Assembly (NCBI GenBank): GCA_900119285.1
Contig: FPIT01000003.1
Coordinates: forward strand, 186,001-250,000
DNA length: 64,000 nucleotides
Reading direction: 5' to 3'
DNA from: Prevotellaceae bacterium HUN156
GTDB taxonomy: Bacteria > Bacteroidota > Bacteroidia > Bacteroidales > Bacteroidaceae
The notes beneath the pieces were generated by a model. It was not told the origin of the DNA, did not search any database, and worked only from the letters and a program-made list of their open reading frames with translations. The position numbers and the translations under genes are program-made. This document shows positions 43,723 to 51,518 of the stretch, one piece after another (position 1 is the stretch's first letter; each line of letters opens with the position of its first letter).

Positions 43723-44913
43723 ATGAAAATCCTTGTATTAAACTGCGGCTCTTCGTCTATCAAGTACGCCCTGTACAATATGGACGACAAGAGCGTGATG
43801 ACCAGTGGTGGTGCTGAGCGCGTAGGCTTGGACAATGCCTTTGTAAAGGTAAAGCTGGCCAATGGTGAGAAGAAGCAGATTATGCACGACATCCCCGAGC
43901 ATACTGAGGGTGTGAAGTTTATCTTCTCTCTGCTTACCGACCCAGAGATTGGTGTCATCAAGAGTCTCAGCGAAATCGACGCTGTAGGTCATCGTATGGT
44001 GCATGGTGGTGAGAAGTTCAACAAGTCTGTTGTCCTCACCGACGAGGTGCTGAAGGCCTTCGAAGAGTGCTCTGACCTTGCTCCTCTTCACAACCCTGCC
44101 AACCTGAAGGGTGTTAATGCTGTAAAGGAGTTAATGCCTGGTCTGCCTCAGGTAGGTGTGTTTGATACCGCCTTCCATCAGACTATGCCCGACTACGCTT
44201 ACATGTATGCTATTCCTTACGAGCTTTACGAGAAGTATGGTGTACGTCGCTATGGTTTCCACGGCACCTCACATCGCTATGTTTCTGCTCGTGCATTGGA
44301 GTTCTTGGGCATGAAGGCTGAGGGCACCAAGATGATTACCTGCCATATTGGTAATGGTGGTAGTGTTGCTGCCGTTCTCGATGGTAAGTGCATCGATACC
44401 TCTATGGGTCTTACTCCATTGGAGGGACTTGTTATGGGTACTCGCTCTGGCGACATCGATGGTGGTGCTGTAACCTTCCTTGAGAAGAAGCTTGGCCTTG
44501 ATGCTGATGGTATGTCTAACTTGCTCAACAAGCAGAGTGGTGTAGCTGGTATCATTGGTGGTAGTTCTGATATGCGCGATGTAGAGAGTGCTGCTAAGGC
44601 AGGTAACCCTCGTGCTATCCTGGCTCAGAAGATGTATTTCTATCGCATTAAGAAGTATATCGGTGCTTATGCTGCAGCCATGGGTGGTGTAGATGTTATC
44701 GTATTCACTGCCGGTGTTGGTGAGAATCAGGTATCTATGCGTTCTTCAGTCTGCAAGGGCTTAGAGTTCTTGGGCGTTAAGTTCGACGAGGAGCGTAATC
44801 AGGTTCACGGTGAGGAACGTGTTATCTCTGCCGACGACTCTAAGGTTAAGGTAGTTGTTATTCCTACCGACGAGGAGCTGATGATTGCTACCGACACGAT
44901 GAATCTGCTGTAA
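43723..44913 (+). CDS. ackA: Acetate kinase
   Basis: 396-residue ASKHA-fold kinase making acetate and ATP from acetyl phosphate. Signatures VLNCGSSSIKYAL (about 4-16), VGHRMVHGGEKF, the FHGTSHRYV motif and the GRSVAAV-type phosphate loop GNGGSVAAVLDG are all present. Pairs with pta. Good terminator downstream. Confidence 0.97.
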   Translation: MKILVLNCGSSSIKYALYNMDDKSVMTSGGAERVGLDNAFVKVKLANGEKKQIMHDIPEHTEGVKFIFSLLTDPEIGVIKSLSEIDAVGHRMVHGGEKFNKSVVLTDEVLKAFEECSDLAPLHNPANLKGVNAVKELMPGLPQVGVFDTAFHQTMPDYAYMYAIPYELYEKYGVRRYGFHGTSHRYVSARALEFLGMKAEGTKMITCHIGNGGSVAAVLDGKCIDTSMGLTPLEGLVMGTRSGDIDGGAVTFLEKKLGLDADGMSNLLNKQSGVAGIIGGSSDMRDVESAAKAGNPRAILAQKMYFYRIKKYIGAYAAAMGGVDVIVFTAGVGENQVSMRSSVCKGLEFLGVKFDEERNQVHGEERVISADDSKVKVVVIPTDEELMIATDTMNLL

Positions 44914-44938
44914 ACAGACATCATATATCAAAAAGAAA

Positions 44939-44964
44939 CCTCTCCTGCATGGGAGAGGTTTTTT
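44939..44964. terminator. Terminator between ackA and lpxH
   Basis: Seven-pair stem CCTCTCC / GGAGAGG, 6-nt loop, followed by six T; A-rich on the other side, so it can serve both converging genes. Confidence 0.9.
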
Positions 44965-44969
44965 GTATG

Positions 44970-45734
44970 TTATGGTTGGCTTTCGCCCTCTACATATTCT
45001 TCCAGGAACATGTGTTCGCCATCATATACGGCATAAGTAAACTGCGATATCCAATCGCCCAGAATCATCAGGCGTGTGTGACGCTCCAACTTGATGTCGA
45101 GTTCTATGTGTCGATGTCCGAAGAGGAAATAGTCTATATCAGGATGTTCCTCTATATACTCGCGCGCATAACGCACCAAGTGCTCTTTGTCTTCGCCCAG
45201 ATACACCACATCGTTGCGCTCCTTATGCTTGATGTAGCTATGCTTAGCCCATTGTAGTCCGAAGCTGATTCCCCAACGTGGATGCAAAGCCGAGAAGAGC
45301 CACTGGCAAACCTTGTTGTGGAAGATGGCACGCAACAACTTGAACGAAGCATCAGGATCGCCCAATCCGTCGCCATGAGCCAAGAAGAATTCGTGACCAT
45401 AAATCTCAGTGGTTATTGGCTTTTTATGCAGAATCACGCCACATTCCTTTTCCAAGTATTCGTATGCCCAGATATCGTGATTGCCAGTGAAGAAGTGTAC
45501 CTCCACGCCCAAATCCGTCAGCTCCGACAACTTTCCCAAGAAACGTGTAAAGCCCTTAGGCACCACATTCTTGTATTCATACCAGAAGTCGAACATGTCG
45601 CCCAGCAGATAGATGGCAGCAGCCTTCTCCTTGATGCTATCAAGAAATCTAACGAGTCGGCGCTCCTGCATTCTTGCGTGCGGAATCGCCAGCGACCCCA
45701 AGTGGGCATCAGAAAGGAAATATACGTTCTTCAT
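44970..45734 (-). CDS. lpxH: UDP-2,3-diacylglucosamine diphosphatase-like metallophosphatase
   Basis: 254 residues from the ATG at 45734 (MKNVYFLSDAHLG); the longer start at 45767 falls inside a heptamer repeat and adds nothing conserved. Calcineurin-like motifs: SDAHLG, GDMFDFW, TGNHD and the C-terminal FGHRHIELD. LpxH hydrolyses UDP-2,3-diacylglucosamine to lipid X in lipid A synthesis. Bacteroidota also contain close paralogues of unknown substrate, so the exact role is likely but not proven. Confidence 0.82.
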   Translation of the reverse strand: MKNVYFLSDAHLGSLAIPHARMQERRLVRFLDSIKEKAAAIYLLGDMFDFWYEYKNVVPKGFTRFLGKLSELTDLGVEVHFFTGNHDIWAYEYLEKECGVILHKKPITTEIYGHEFFLAHGDGLGDPDASFKLLRAIFHNKVCQWLFSALHPRWGISFGLQWAKHSYIKHKERNDVVYLGEDKEHLVRYAREYIEEHPDIDYFLFGHRHIELDIKLERHTRLMILGDWISQFTYAVYDGEHMFLEEYVEGESQP

Positions 45735-45736
45735 AT

Positions 45737-45783
45737 CATTGAACATTGAACATTGACCATTGACCATTATGCATTAAGCATTG
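45737..45783. repeat. Heptamer tandem repeat upstream of lpxH
   Basis: 6.7 units of 7 bp: CATTGAA twice, CATTGAC twice, CATTATG, CATTAAG and a partial copy, filling the gap between the sufT-like stop and the lpxH ATG. Confidence 0.85.
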
Positions 45784-45785
45784 CA

Positions 45786-46106
45786 TTAATCCAGCCCCAG
45801 CTCTACCCTTGCCTCTTCGCTCATCATTGATTGATCCCATGCAGGCTCAAACACCAGATTCACGTTGGCAGTAGTGATGCCTTCCACGCTCTCCACCTTG
45901 GTGCGCACATCCTCTAAGATAAAGTCTGCAGCAGGACAGTTAGGCGCCGTGAATGTCATGTCCATATCCACGCTACCATCCTCCTGCACATCTATCTTAT
46001 AGATCATGCCCAAGTCATAGATGTTCACAGGTATCTCTGGGTCGTAAACAGTCTTCAGCACGTCTACGATACGCTCTTCCAATTTTGTTTTCTCTTCTTG
46101 TGTCAT
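45786..46106 (-). CDS. Iron-sulfur assembly factor, DUF59/MIP18 family (SufT-like)
   Basis: 106 residues from the ATG at 46106; the frame extends upstream to 46187 but would overlap the divergent regulator and has no conserved residues there. Shows the DUF59 core VYDPEIPVNIYDLGMIY and TAPNCPAADFILEDV with the conserved cysteine. Helps deliver Fe-S clusters. Its promoter (TACCTTTG, 46131-46138) is back to back with that of a Fur-family regulator, which suggests joint metal control. Confidence 0.9.
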   Translation of the reverse strand: MTQEEKTKLEERIVDVLKTVYDPEIPVNIYDLGMIYKIDVQEDGSVDMDMTFTAPNCPAADFILEDVRTKVESVEGITTANVNLVFEPAWDQSMMSEEARVELGLD

Positions 46107-46130
46107 AGCTTTTTTATATGTCTTATTTTG

Positions 46131-46159
46131 CAAAGGTACGTATTTTTTTTGTATCTTTG
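46131..46159. promoter_or_regulatory. Divergent promoters, sufT-like / Fur-family
   Basis: Minus-strand TACCTTTG at 46131-46138 and plus-strand TATCTTTG at 46152-46159, only 13 bp apart, within a 72-bp intergenic region. Confidence 0.7.
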
Positions 46160-46178
46160 CAGAGAAAATACAAAAATT

Positions 46179-46610
46179 ATGATGCATCTAGACATCTCCG
46201 ACGAACAAGTACTCGACAATGCGGGCATTCGCGTCACTGCTGTACGCCTGCTGATATGGCGCAAGGTACGTCATGACTTCAGCGATGCCTTCAGCTTGGC
46301 TGATTTGGAGACAGCATTGCCTACTGTTGACCGTTCTACCATCTTTCGTACACTCACTCTTCTCACCGATGCTCATCTTCTGCATGGCATCGATGATGGT
46401 TCTGGTTCTCAGAAGTATTGCGTCTGCCATTTAGACGATACCCGCCATTGTCACGGACATGTTCATCTTACCTGTCGCAAGTGCCATCGCACCTACTGTC
46501 TAAATAATGTCCGCATTCCTGCCGTTCCTCTTCCTGCTGGCTTCCAGATTGAAGAAGCCGAATACATTATCAAGGGCATCTGCCCTCAGTGTAGCGAAAG
46601 GGATTCATGA
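46179..46610 (+). CDS. Fur family transcriptional regulator
   Basis: 143 residues from the first of two adjacent ATGs (46179/46182); a longer frame back to 46098 overlaps the sufT-like gene. N-terminal winged helix (about 10-75: IRVTAVRLLIWRKV, DRSTIFRTLTLL) and a C-terminal metal domain with HCHGHVHLTCRKCHRTYC and CPQC, giving two CxxC pairs for the structural zinc. It could be an iron (Fur), zinc (Zur) or peroxide (PerR) sensor; the Fe-S neighbour favours iron or redox. Confidence 0.9.
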   Translation: MMHLDISDEQVLDNAGIRVTAVRLLIWRKVRHDFSDAFSLADLETALPTVDRSTIFRTLTLLTDAHLLHGIDDGSGSQKYCVCHLDDTRHCHGHVHLTCRKCHRTYCLNNVRIPAVPLPAGFQIEEAEYIIKGICPQCSERDS

Positions 46611-46612
46611 AT

Positions 46613-46641
46613 TACACAAAAGGGACAGTTCTTTTTGTGTA
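46613..46641 (+). terminator. Hairpin after the Fur-family gene
   Basis: TACACAAAAG / CTTTTTGTGTA pair across a short loop two bases after the stop. Confidence 0.65.
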
Positions 46642-46709
46642 TACAATTCCTTATGAGCAGTTTAATCTGTCAAAACCTTGGGGTTCACTTTAGGATTGTA
46701 CCGCTGATA

Positions 46710-47099
46710 TCATCTAATGTAAATTGTATTTGGTTTCCTTTTCTTCTTGGCAGCCTCAACATTCTCTTCGTATTTCTGAATAATCGGTGTTAAATACTTT
46801 TTTGATTTGGTTGTAATACACATTACCCCACCGAGACGAGGGGCAAATAATTCGGTGATTTTTCTATCCTTTATGACTTTAATATCTATGACGTCATCTT
46901 TAAAATTTACTATGTCTATACTATCCAAATTCTGGACTTCAACGCCATCAATCAGAATTACGGGTATATTCAAAGAATCTTGCTCAGCGCTTTTTACTTG
47001 TGCAGAAATTGCTAAGTTGAAGCACAGAAGGAATAGGATAATAGCGTAGACTCTAATTGAATCGTTGAGACTGGTTTTGGGGCAATAACTTGTTTTCAT
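46710..47099 (-). CDS. Small secreted protein resembling a free-standing TonB-receptor plug domain
   Basis: 129 residues from the ATG at 47099 (MKTSYCPKTS); the upstream start at 47177 lies before the -7 box and is rejected. Signal sequence about 12-34 (VYAIILFLLCFNLAISAQ). The mature part reads IPVILIDGVEV, IDIKVIKDRKI and GGVMCITTKSKK, which parallels the plug of SusC-type receptors (VDGV, IEVLKD, GVILITTK), but no barrel follows. Tail rich in Lys. The gene stands alone with a TATCTTTG box at 47127-47134. Function unknown; similar plug-only proteins may be receptor remnants or secretin-type partners. Confidence 0.75.
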   Translation of the reverse strand: MKTSYCPKTSLNDSIRVYAIILFLLCFNLAISAQVKSAEQDSLNIPVILIDGVEVQNLDSIDIVNFKDDVIDIKVIKDRKITELFAPRLGGVMCITTKSKKYLTPIIQKYEENVEAAKKKRKPNTIYIR

Positions 47100-47114
47100 T
47101 GTTGTTACGTTTAT

Positions 47115-47134
47115 AGTTCTTGTCTGCAAAGATA
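47115..47134 (-). promoter_or_regulatory. Promoter of the plug-like gene, shared with the DUF4304-like gene
   Basis: AGTTCTTGTCTGCAAAGATA on the plus strand contains the complement of TATCTTTG; it matches 17875-17894 at 19 of 20 bases. Confidence 0.7.
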
Positions 47135-47234
47135 AGCACTTTTCTTTAATCCTCCAAGTTCTTCGTAGAGGAATCAAACTAAAACCTCCTAGATTCTCCT
47201 ATATTGAGCACAGAGGGACAGTCCCCATAATCTA

Positions 47235-47669
47235 TTATTTTATTCTTTTGAATACAAAAGTGGCTGGAATGTGGTCGGTGGTATAGATGCCGTAATAATG
47301 GAGATACAACCGATTCTTTTCTATGATATAACCAAATGGCACTTCATCAATCAGCATGACAGGAAAGGAAGAAGAATATATCTCTGGATTCTTTGGAAAA
47401 GAATAAGGCTTCGTCTCCTTTCTCCCATCTTGATAATTAAAGACTATCTGTCCGTCTTTAATCTCAATGATAACTGTTCCAGAAGAGTATCGCTGAACAT
47501 AGCCTTCTTCACAGCGACCCTCAGGACCGTCTTTTATCTCAACCAAGTCCCATTTGCCAGTTAGGTTGTCGTCATACACTTCGTCATCATCACTGCTGCA
47601 TCCAATGCAGGCAAGCATTGGTAACAGAAGGAGAGGGAGGTATAGAAATAGTTTTTTGATGCTACTCAT
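47235..47669 (-). CDS. Hypothetical lipoprotein, lipocalin-like
   Basis: 144 residues. A lipoprotein signal with lipobox ACIGC (C24) is followed by SSDDDE, an acidic stretch after the cysteine of the kind linked to surface export in Bacteroidota lipoproteins. The mature part is a short beta-rich domain starting LTGKWDLVEIKDG, as in lipocalin-like DUF proteins. The minus-strand TATATTTG at 47708-47715 is a likely -7 box, and the second repeat-rich block lies upstream. Function unknown. Confidence 0.82.
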   Translation of the reverse strand: MSSIKKLFLYLPLLLLPMLACIGCSSDDDEVYDDNLTGKWDLVEIKDGPEGRCEEGYVQRYSSGTVIIEIKDGQIVFNYQDGRKETKPYSFPKNPEIYSSSFPVMLIDEVPFGYIIEKNRLYLHYYGIYTTDHIPATFVFKRIK

Positions 47670-47849
47670 ATACTTGTTATTTTAATGATAGTTTGGTTTT
47701 CTATCTGCAAATATATAAAAATGTATGTTTCCTTCCAAATGTGGTTGTCGTGAACTGAGCGATTTTATCTACGAAATGGATAATTTTCCGAATCTTTAAC
47801 ATAGATTCTCCTTTTACTGTCTGAGTCAAGGAAAATAGAAGCCAAATAG

Positions 47850-47886
47850 TTTGACGGCATTATTCGAGGAGAAAAGTGCCGTCAAA
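47850..47886. repeat. 10-bp perfect inverted repeat
   Basis: TTTGACGGCA at 47850-47859 and TGCCGTCAAA at 47877-47886, 17 bp apart, at the left edge of array B. Confidence 0.85.
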
Positions 47887-48111
47887 CCCTTCGAATTATG
47901 CGTGCAAACTCATTGAATTCAGCCTGCAAACTATCCGGATGTAGGCTGCAAACGAAATCGAGGGTTCACGAAAGAGGTACTTTGTCATTGCAATACAATA
48001 ACTATTGATGTCCAATACAGTAACTATTGGAGCTCAAAACAATAACTATTGGAGTGCAAATATAGCTATCTCAGAGTAGAGATAGCTGTACCCAGCGCCA
48101 AATCAGCTGTA
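47882..48111. repeat. 22-bp phased word array (array B)
   Basis: TCAAAC at 47882 and GCAAAC at 47904, 47926 and 47948 are exactly 22 bp apart. After one unrelated unit, TAACTATT recurs at 47999, 48021 and 48043 (22, 22), and then AGCT words at about 48064, 48084 and 48105 (20-21). Many units contain their own short palindrome: TTCGAA, TGAATTCA, ATCCGGAT, CAATAACTATTG-type dyads and AGCTATCTC/GAGATAGCT. Ten or eleven units in all, with no constant repeat across them. Confidence 0.8.
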
Positions 48112-48221
48112 TTTCTCGAATACTCATAAAGGAATCCTGTATTATTATAAAGGTTTTCTCAAAAACTATTAACCTATTAACATGACACCCTTCAAACCAC
48201 GATACACAGGGCGTTTCGGGC

Positions 48222-48423
48222 ATGTTAATAGTTTGCGAACTATTAACATACTTCTACTAAACCACGAATTCTCTGACCTAAAGGTGCAGAGTGTGGCGTT
48301 GCGAAGTCTCGAATTTCACGAATTGATTACGACCACAGATGGCATGGATTTATCAGATTTTTTTGGGGTGCACTTCAACATGTCGGTTAGAAGTATGTTA
48401 ATAGTTGAGGTAACTATTAACAT
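48222..48423. repeat. Two inverted copies of a hairpin flanking a 131-bp segment
   Basis: Each end is a perfect 12-bp hairpin, ATGTTAATAGTT / AACTATTAACAT (48222-48249 and 48395-48423). The inner arm plus 7 bp (AACTATTAACATACTTCTA, 48238-48256) recurs inverted at 48388-48406 with 19 of 19 matches. A further partial copy is at 48164-48184. The enclosed segment has no gene. Confidence 0.9.
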
Positions 48424-48466
48424 GGCTCAATCCCTTTGTACATCGGCATTTGAGGCCTGTTATGTT

Positions 48467-48500
48467 AAAAGGTTACATGTTTTTCGACATAAACCTTTTT
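48467..48500 (-). terminator. Hairpin downstream of the M23 gene
   Basis: AAAAGGTT / AACCTTTT with an inner ACAT/ATGT pairing, 27 bp after the M23 stop on the minus strand. Confidence 0.6.
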
Positions 48501-48526
48501 CTGCGAAGATATTGCCTGCTTGCCAA

Positions 48527-49576
48527 TCAACGCTTGATGACATAACCATCACGCTTCTTGTTGAAAGCTTCGAGACGGATGGTGTGCGTCTGATGGTCGA
48601 AGTAGGTGTTAGGATTGACGGGTTGACCACCCACACGAGTCTCGAAATGAAGATGAGGCGTTGTGGCGCGACCAGTCTGTCCTGTAAGGGCAATAACGTC
48701 GCCAGCCTTCACTTGGTCGCCAACCTTCACGAGATTCTTGGAATTATGGCTGTAATAGGTCTCCAAACCATTGTCGTGGCGAATGCGCACAAGGTTGCCA
48801 TAACCAGAGTAAACACCAGAATAAACCACCTCGCCATCAAATGCTGCAAGGATGTTGTCTCGGTTAGTGGTCTTGAGGTCAACACCTGTATGGCGGCGAC
48901 CACCACGTTTGCCGTAAGGACTGATGACCTTTGCGCCAGGCAAAGGATAAGCCCACCATTGTACTGATTCGGGCTTCTCAACCACGGGCTCCTTCATCAC
49001 ACTGACGTTAACCTTCCAATTGGCTGTCTTCTGGAAAAGTACCAACTGCTGGCGCAGGCGATGACTCTCTAAGCTAAAGATAATTGAAGGGTTGATGCGG
49101 CTACCATTGACCATAATGGCAAAGCGGCAGAAGGTGCGTCCCTTTTCCGTACCAACGATGGCAATAGTCTGTCCTGCCTTCACTTTGTCGCCCGACTTGA
49201 CGAGATTCTCGGCATTGTTGCCATAGACAGTCTCCAAACCATTTGGGTGGCGTACCACGATGACATTGCCATTGGTGGCACTATGTCTTGAAAGACGTAC
49301 AACACCAGCAAACATAGACTTGACGGCATCGCCACGTGTGGTCTCTATTTCCACGTTGTAGTCTGACATCAGCTTGGCCTTACCTACAGGCAAGGGGAAG
49401 CAGTAGTCTTTGTCACGACCAGAGGCAAAGTCAACAGTGAAGGCATCCGACTTCTCAAAGAGTGTTGGATCTTCAATGCTAATCTGCTGCTGCTCTAAGG
49501 CGGTGAACTGCGTTTGTGCACATGCTGAGAGTGCTATCATCGCAATAAGCGTCAGGACTATTTGGCGTGTCTTCAT
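48527..49576 (-). CDS. Lipoprotein with duplicated M23 peptidase domain, first copy degenerate
   Basis: 349 residues with a lipoprotein signal (lipobox LSAC, C19). Two LytM/M23-like domains lie in tandem. The second (about 208-325) has the zinc and catalytic set H229, D233 and H308-L-H310, so it should cut peptidoglycan cross-links. The first (about 60-165) aligns along its length (PLPVGKAKLMSDYN; GNVIVVRHPNGLETVYGN; INPSI) but the equivalents are Asp, Glu, Cys and Phe, so it cannot bind zinc. It resembles EnvC/NlpD-type regulators or the paired domains of envelope endopeptidases. Last gene of the minus-strand run from hpt. Confidence 0.93.
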   Translation of the reverse strand: MKTRQIVLTLIAMIALSACAQTQFTALEQQQISIEDPTLFEKSDAFTVDFASGRDKDYCFPLPVGKAKLMSDYNVEIETTRGDAVKSMFAGVVRLSRHSATNGNVIVVRHPNGLETVYGNNAENLVKSGDKVKAGQTIAIVGTEKGRTFCRFAIMVNGSRINPSIIFSLESHRLRQQLVLFQKTANWKVNVSVMKEPVVEKPESVQWWAYPLPGAKVISPYGKRGGRRHTGVDLKTTNRDNILAAFDGEVVYSGVYSGYGNLVRIRHDNGLETYYSHNSKNLVKVGDQVKAGDVIALTGQTGRATTPHLHFETRVGGQPVNPNTYFDHQTHTIRLEAFNKKRDGYVIKR

Positions 49577-49606
49577 ATCTTTGTTCTTTTGGTTTTCGTT
49601 ATTATT

Positions 49607-50356
49607 TCATTTCAACATAATGGCGGTATAGATGCGCCCAGAGTTGATCCCCAGTCGACGGGCAGAGAAGTATTTGTCGTATTGCTTATAGGTACAGATG
49701 TCTGACTGATAGATATCTGTCACTCCTACAGCTTCTAACTGTAGCTGATTGCACAATGGGAGATTGATGTGCCACTTGGCTTCGCGACGAGCAATGACTG
49801 ACATGTCAAAGCCTGCACTCTGGAATTGCTCATACACTTCGTCGCCCACTTCAAAGCTATCCAACGAAATGCCTGGACCAATGACGGCATGCAGGTCTTT
49901 TGCCTCCGTTCCATAGGCATCGTGCATGGCAGCAATGGCTTTTTCTGCGATACGTTGTACGGTGCCTCTCCAACCAGCATGAACAGCACAAACGGCTTGG
50001 CGGACGGTATCATGGAGAAGTATGGGAATGCAGTCGGCAGTAGATACTCCGATGCAAAGTTGTGGGCGATTGGTCATGACGGCATCCACACCCTCAATGG
50101 TTTCTGTGGGAGGAGTGTCAACGCGATGAATGGTAACACCATGAACCTGATGGGGAATGACGAGATGCTGTTCTGGAATACCCAATAACTGACTGAGTGC
50201 CTGACGATTCTCTGCAATGTGAGCAGGATTGTCACCACAAAACATATTGATGTTGAATGCAGCATAGTTTCCTGTGCTGCATCCCCCTTGGCGTGTCGTG
50301 CTAAATGCCAGCACGCCAGTTCCCATATCATAATATGTTAGTTGCGGACTACTCAT
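49607..50356 (-). CDS. pgeF: Peptidoglycan editing factor / multicopper-oxidoreductase-like PgeF (YfiH, DUF152)
   Basis: 249 residues from the ATG at 50356; five codons upstream there is only a TTG. The start overlaps the obgE stop (ATGAGTAG). Conserved blocks: [33 protein letters not shown] and [13 protein letters not shown], giving the His and Cys residues of the purine nucleoside/peptidoglycan-editing family. In E. coli this family removes L-Ser-containing peptidoglycan precursors; human LACC1 is a relative. Confidence 0.93.
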   Translation of the reverse strand: MSSPQLTYYDMGTGVLAFSTTRQGGCSTGNYAAFNINMFCGDNPAHIAENRQALSQLLGIPEQHLVIPHQVHGVTIHRVDTPPTETIEGVDAVMTNRPQLCIGVSTADCIPILLHDTVRQAVCAVHAGWRGTVQRIAEKAIAAMHDAYGTEAKDLHAVIGPGISLDSFEVGDEVYEQFQSAGFDMSVIARREAKWHINLPLCNQLQLEAVGVTDIYQSDICTYKQYDKYFSARRLGINSGRIYTAIMLK

Positions 50357-51518
50357 CGTCCATATATTCAAAGTCTTCGAAGTCTTCCAAATCTTCTACA
50401 TCCTCTTCGTCGATATACTCGATGTCTTCGTCCTCACCCTCGTCTGCCAGTTCTTCAGCAAAACGACTCATATCCTTGTCGCGATGGACTAGTGTGTCTT
50501 CTGCCATCACTGAAGCCAACTTGTTGCTTTCAGCATTCAGTTCGCGCCAAAGAACATCCTTCAGCTCGTTGAGTCCCTTATTGGCTACTGCTGAGATAAA
50601 GACGCAAGGAAGGTCCTCGGGCAGTGTCTCGCGCAGCATCTCAATGAGTTCGTCGTCAAGCAAGTCACTCTTGGTAATAGCCAATACGCGATGCTTGTCG
50701 AGCATGTCAGGATTAAACTGGCGCAGCTCGTTGAGCAGAATCTCGTATTCTCGCTTGATATCATCGGTATCGCCTGGCACCATGAATAGCAACAATGAGT
50801 TGCGCTCAATGTGGCGCAAGAAGCGCAATCCCAGTCCTTTACCCTCGGCGGCACCCTCAATGATACCTGGGATGTCTGCCATTACGAATGACTGGTTGTC
50901 GCGATAACCCACAATACCCAGTGAGGGCTCCATCGTAGTGAAGGGATAGTTGGCTATCTTTGGACGGGCATTTGACAGTGATGACAGCAGGGTAGACTTA
51001 CCCGCATTGGGGAATCCTACCAAGCCGACATCTGCCAATAGTTTTAATTCGAGGATAATGGTCATCTCCTGCATGGGTTCACCAGGCTGTGCATAGCGGG
51101 GAGCCTGATTGGTGGCAGTGCGGAACTGGTAGTTGCCCAATCCGCCACGTCCGCCTTTCAGCAGTACAATCTCCTGACCATCATAGGTAACATCGCAGAC
51201 ATACTTACCTGTTTCTGCATCATATACCACAGTACCACAAGGTACATCAATATAGACGTCCTTGCCATCGGTGCCATGACACTTGTCGCGACCACCATTA
51301 CCTCCATGCTCAGCAAAGATGTGGCGCTCATATTTAAGGTGAAGCAGCGTCCAGTAGTTGTGGTTGCCACGCAGAATGATGCTGCCTCCCTTTCCACCGT
51401 CGCCTCCATCGGGGCCACCGTTAGGGTTGTACTTTACATGACGAAGGTGCATTGACCCTCGTCCGCCTTTACCTGAGCGGCAGTATATTTTTACGTAGTC
51501 TACGAAATTACTCTCCAT
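50349..51518 (-). CDS. obgE: GTPase Obg
   Basis: 389 residues. The N-terminal glycine-rich Obg fold (about 1-158, [14 protein letters not shown]) is followed by a TRAFAC G domain with [27 protein letters not shown] and TKSD, and a very acidic C-terminal tail (from about 345, [32 protein letters not shown] run of Asp/Glu). Required for ribosome assembly and stringent-type control. Starts immediately after adk and overlaps pgeF by 8 bp. Confidence 0.97.
   Translation of the reverse strand: MESNFVDYVKIYCRSGKGGRGSMHLRHVKYNPNGGPDGGDGGKGGSIILRGNHNYWTLLHLKYERHIFAEHGGNGGRDKCHGTDGKDVYIDVPCGTVVYDAETGKYVCDVTYDGQEIVLLKGGRGGLGNYQFRTATNQAPRYAQPGEPMQEMTIILELKLLADVGLVGFPNAGKSTLLSSLSNARPKIANYPFTTMEPSLGIVGYRDNQSFVMADIPGIIEGAAEGKGLGLRFLRHIERNSLLLFMVPGDTDDIKREYEILLNELRQFNPDMLDKHRVLAITKSDLLDDELIEMLRETLPEDLPCVFISAVANKGLNELKDVLWRELNAESNKLASVMAEDTLVHRDKDMSRFAEELADEGEDEDIEYIDEEDVEDLEDFEDFEYMDDE

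Larger units (their letters stand above)
47670..48526. other. 857-bp non-coding block with phased repeats and paired hairpins
   Basis: No credible gene; a plus-strand open frame from 48182 is only the shadow of the M23 gene plus repeats. It holds a -7 box (47708-47715), a 10-bp inverted repeat (47850-47886), a 22-bp phased array (47882-48111), an inverted pair of hairpins (48222-48423) and the M23 terminator (48467-48500). Confidence 0.85.

Noticed and set aside
47991..48078. CRISPR array
   Set aside because: Units are directly abutting 22-mers with changing sequence; no constant repeat with 30-bp-class spacers and no cas genes nearby.
48257..48387. Invertible promoter for phase variation
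   Set aside because: The enclosed segment has no TAnnTTTG box in either orientation, and no recombinase gene is in the window; kept only as a possibility under the hairpin-pair finding.
48182..48967. Plus-strand open frame of 261 codons across the repeat block and M23 gene
   Set aside because: Its second half is antisense to the well-supported M23 gene, its first half reads through the hairpin pair, and it has no recognisable domain.
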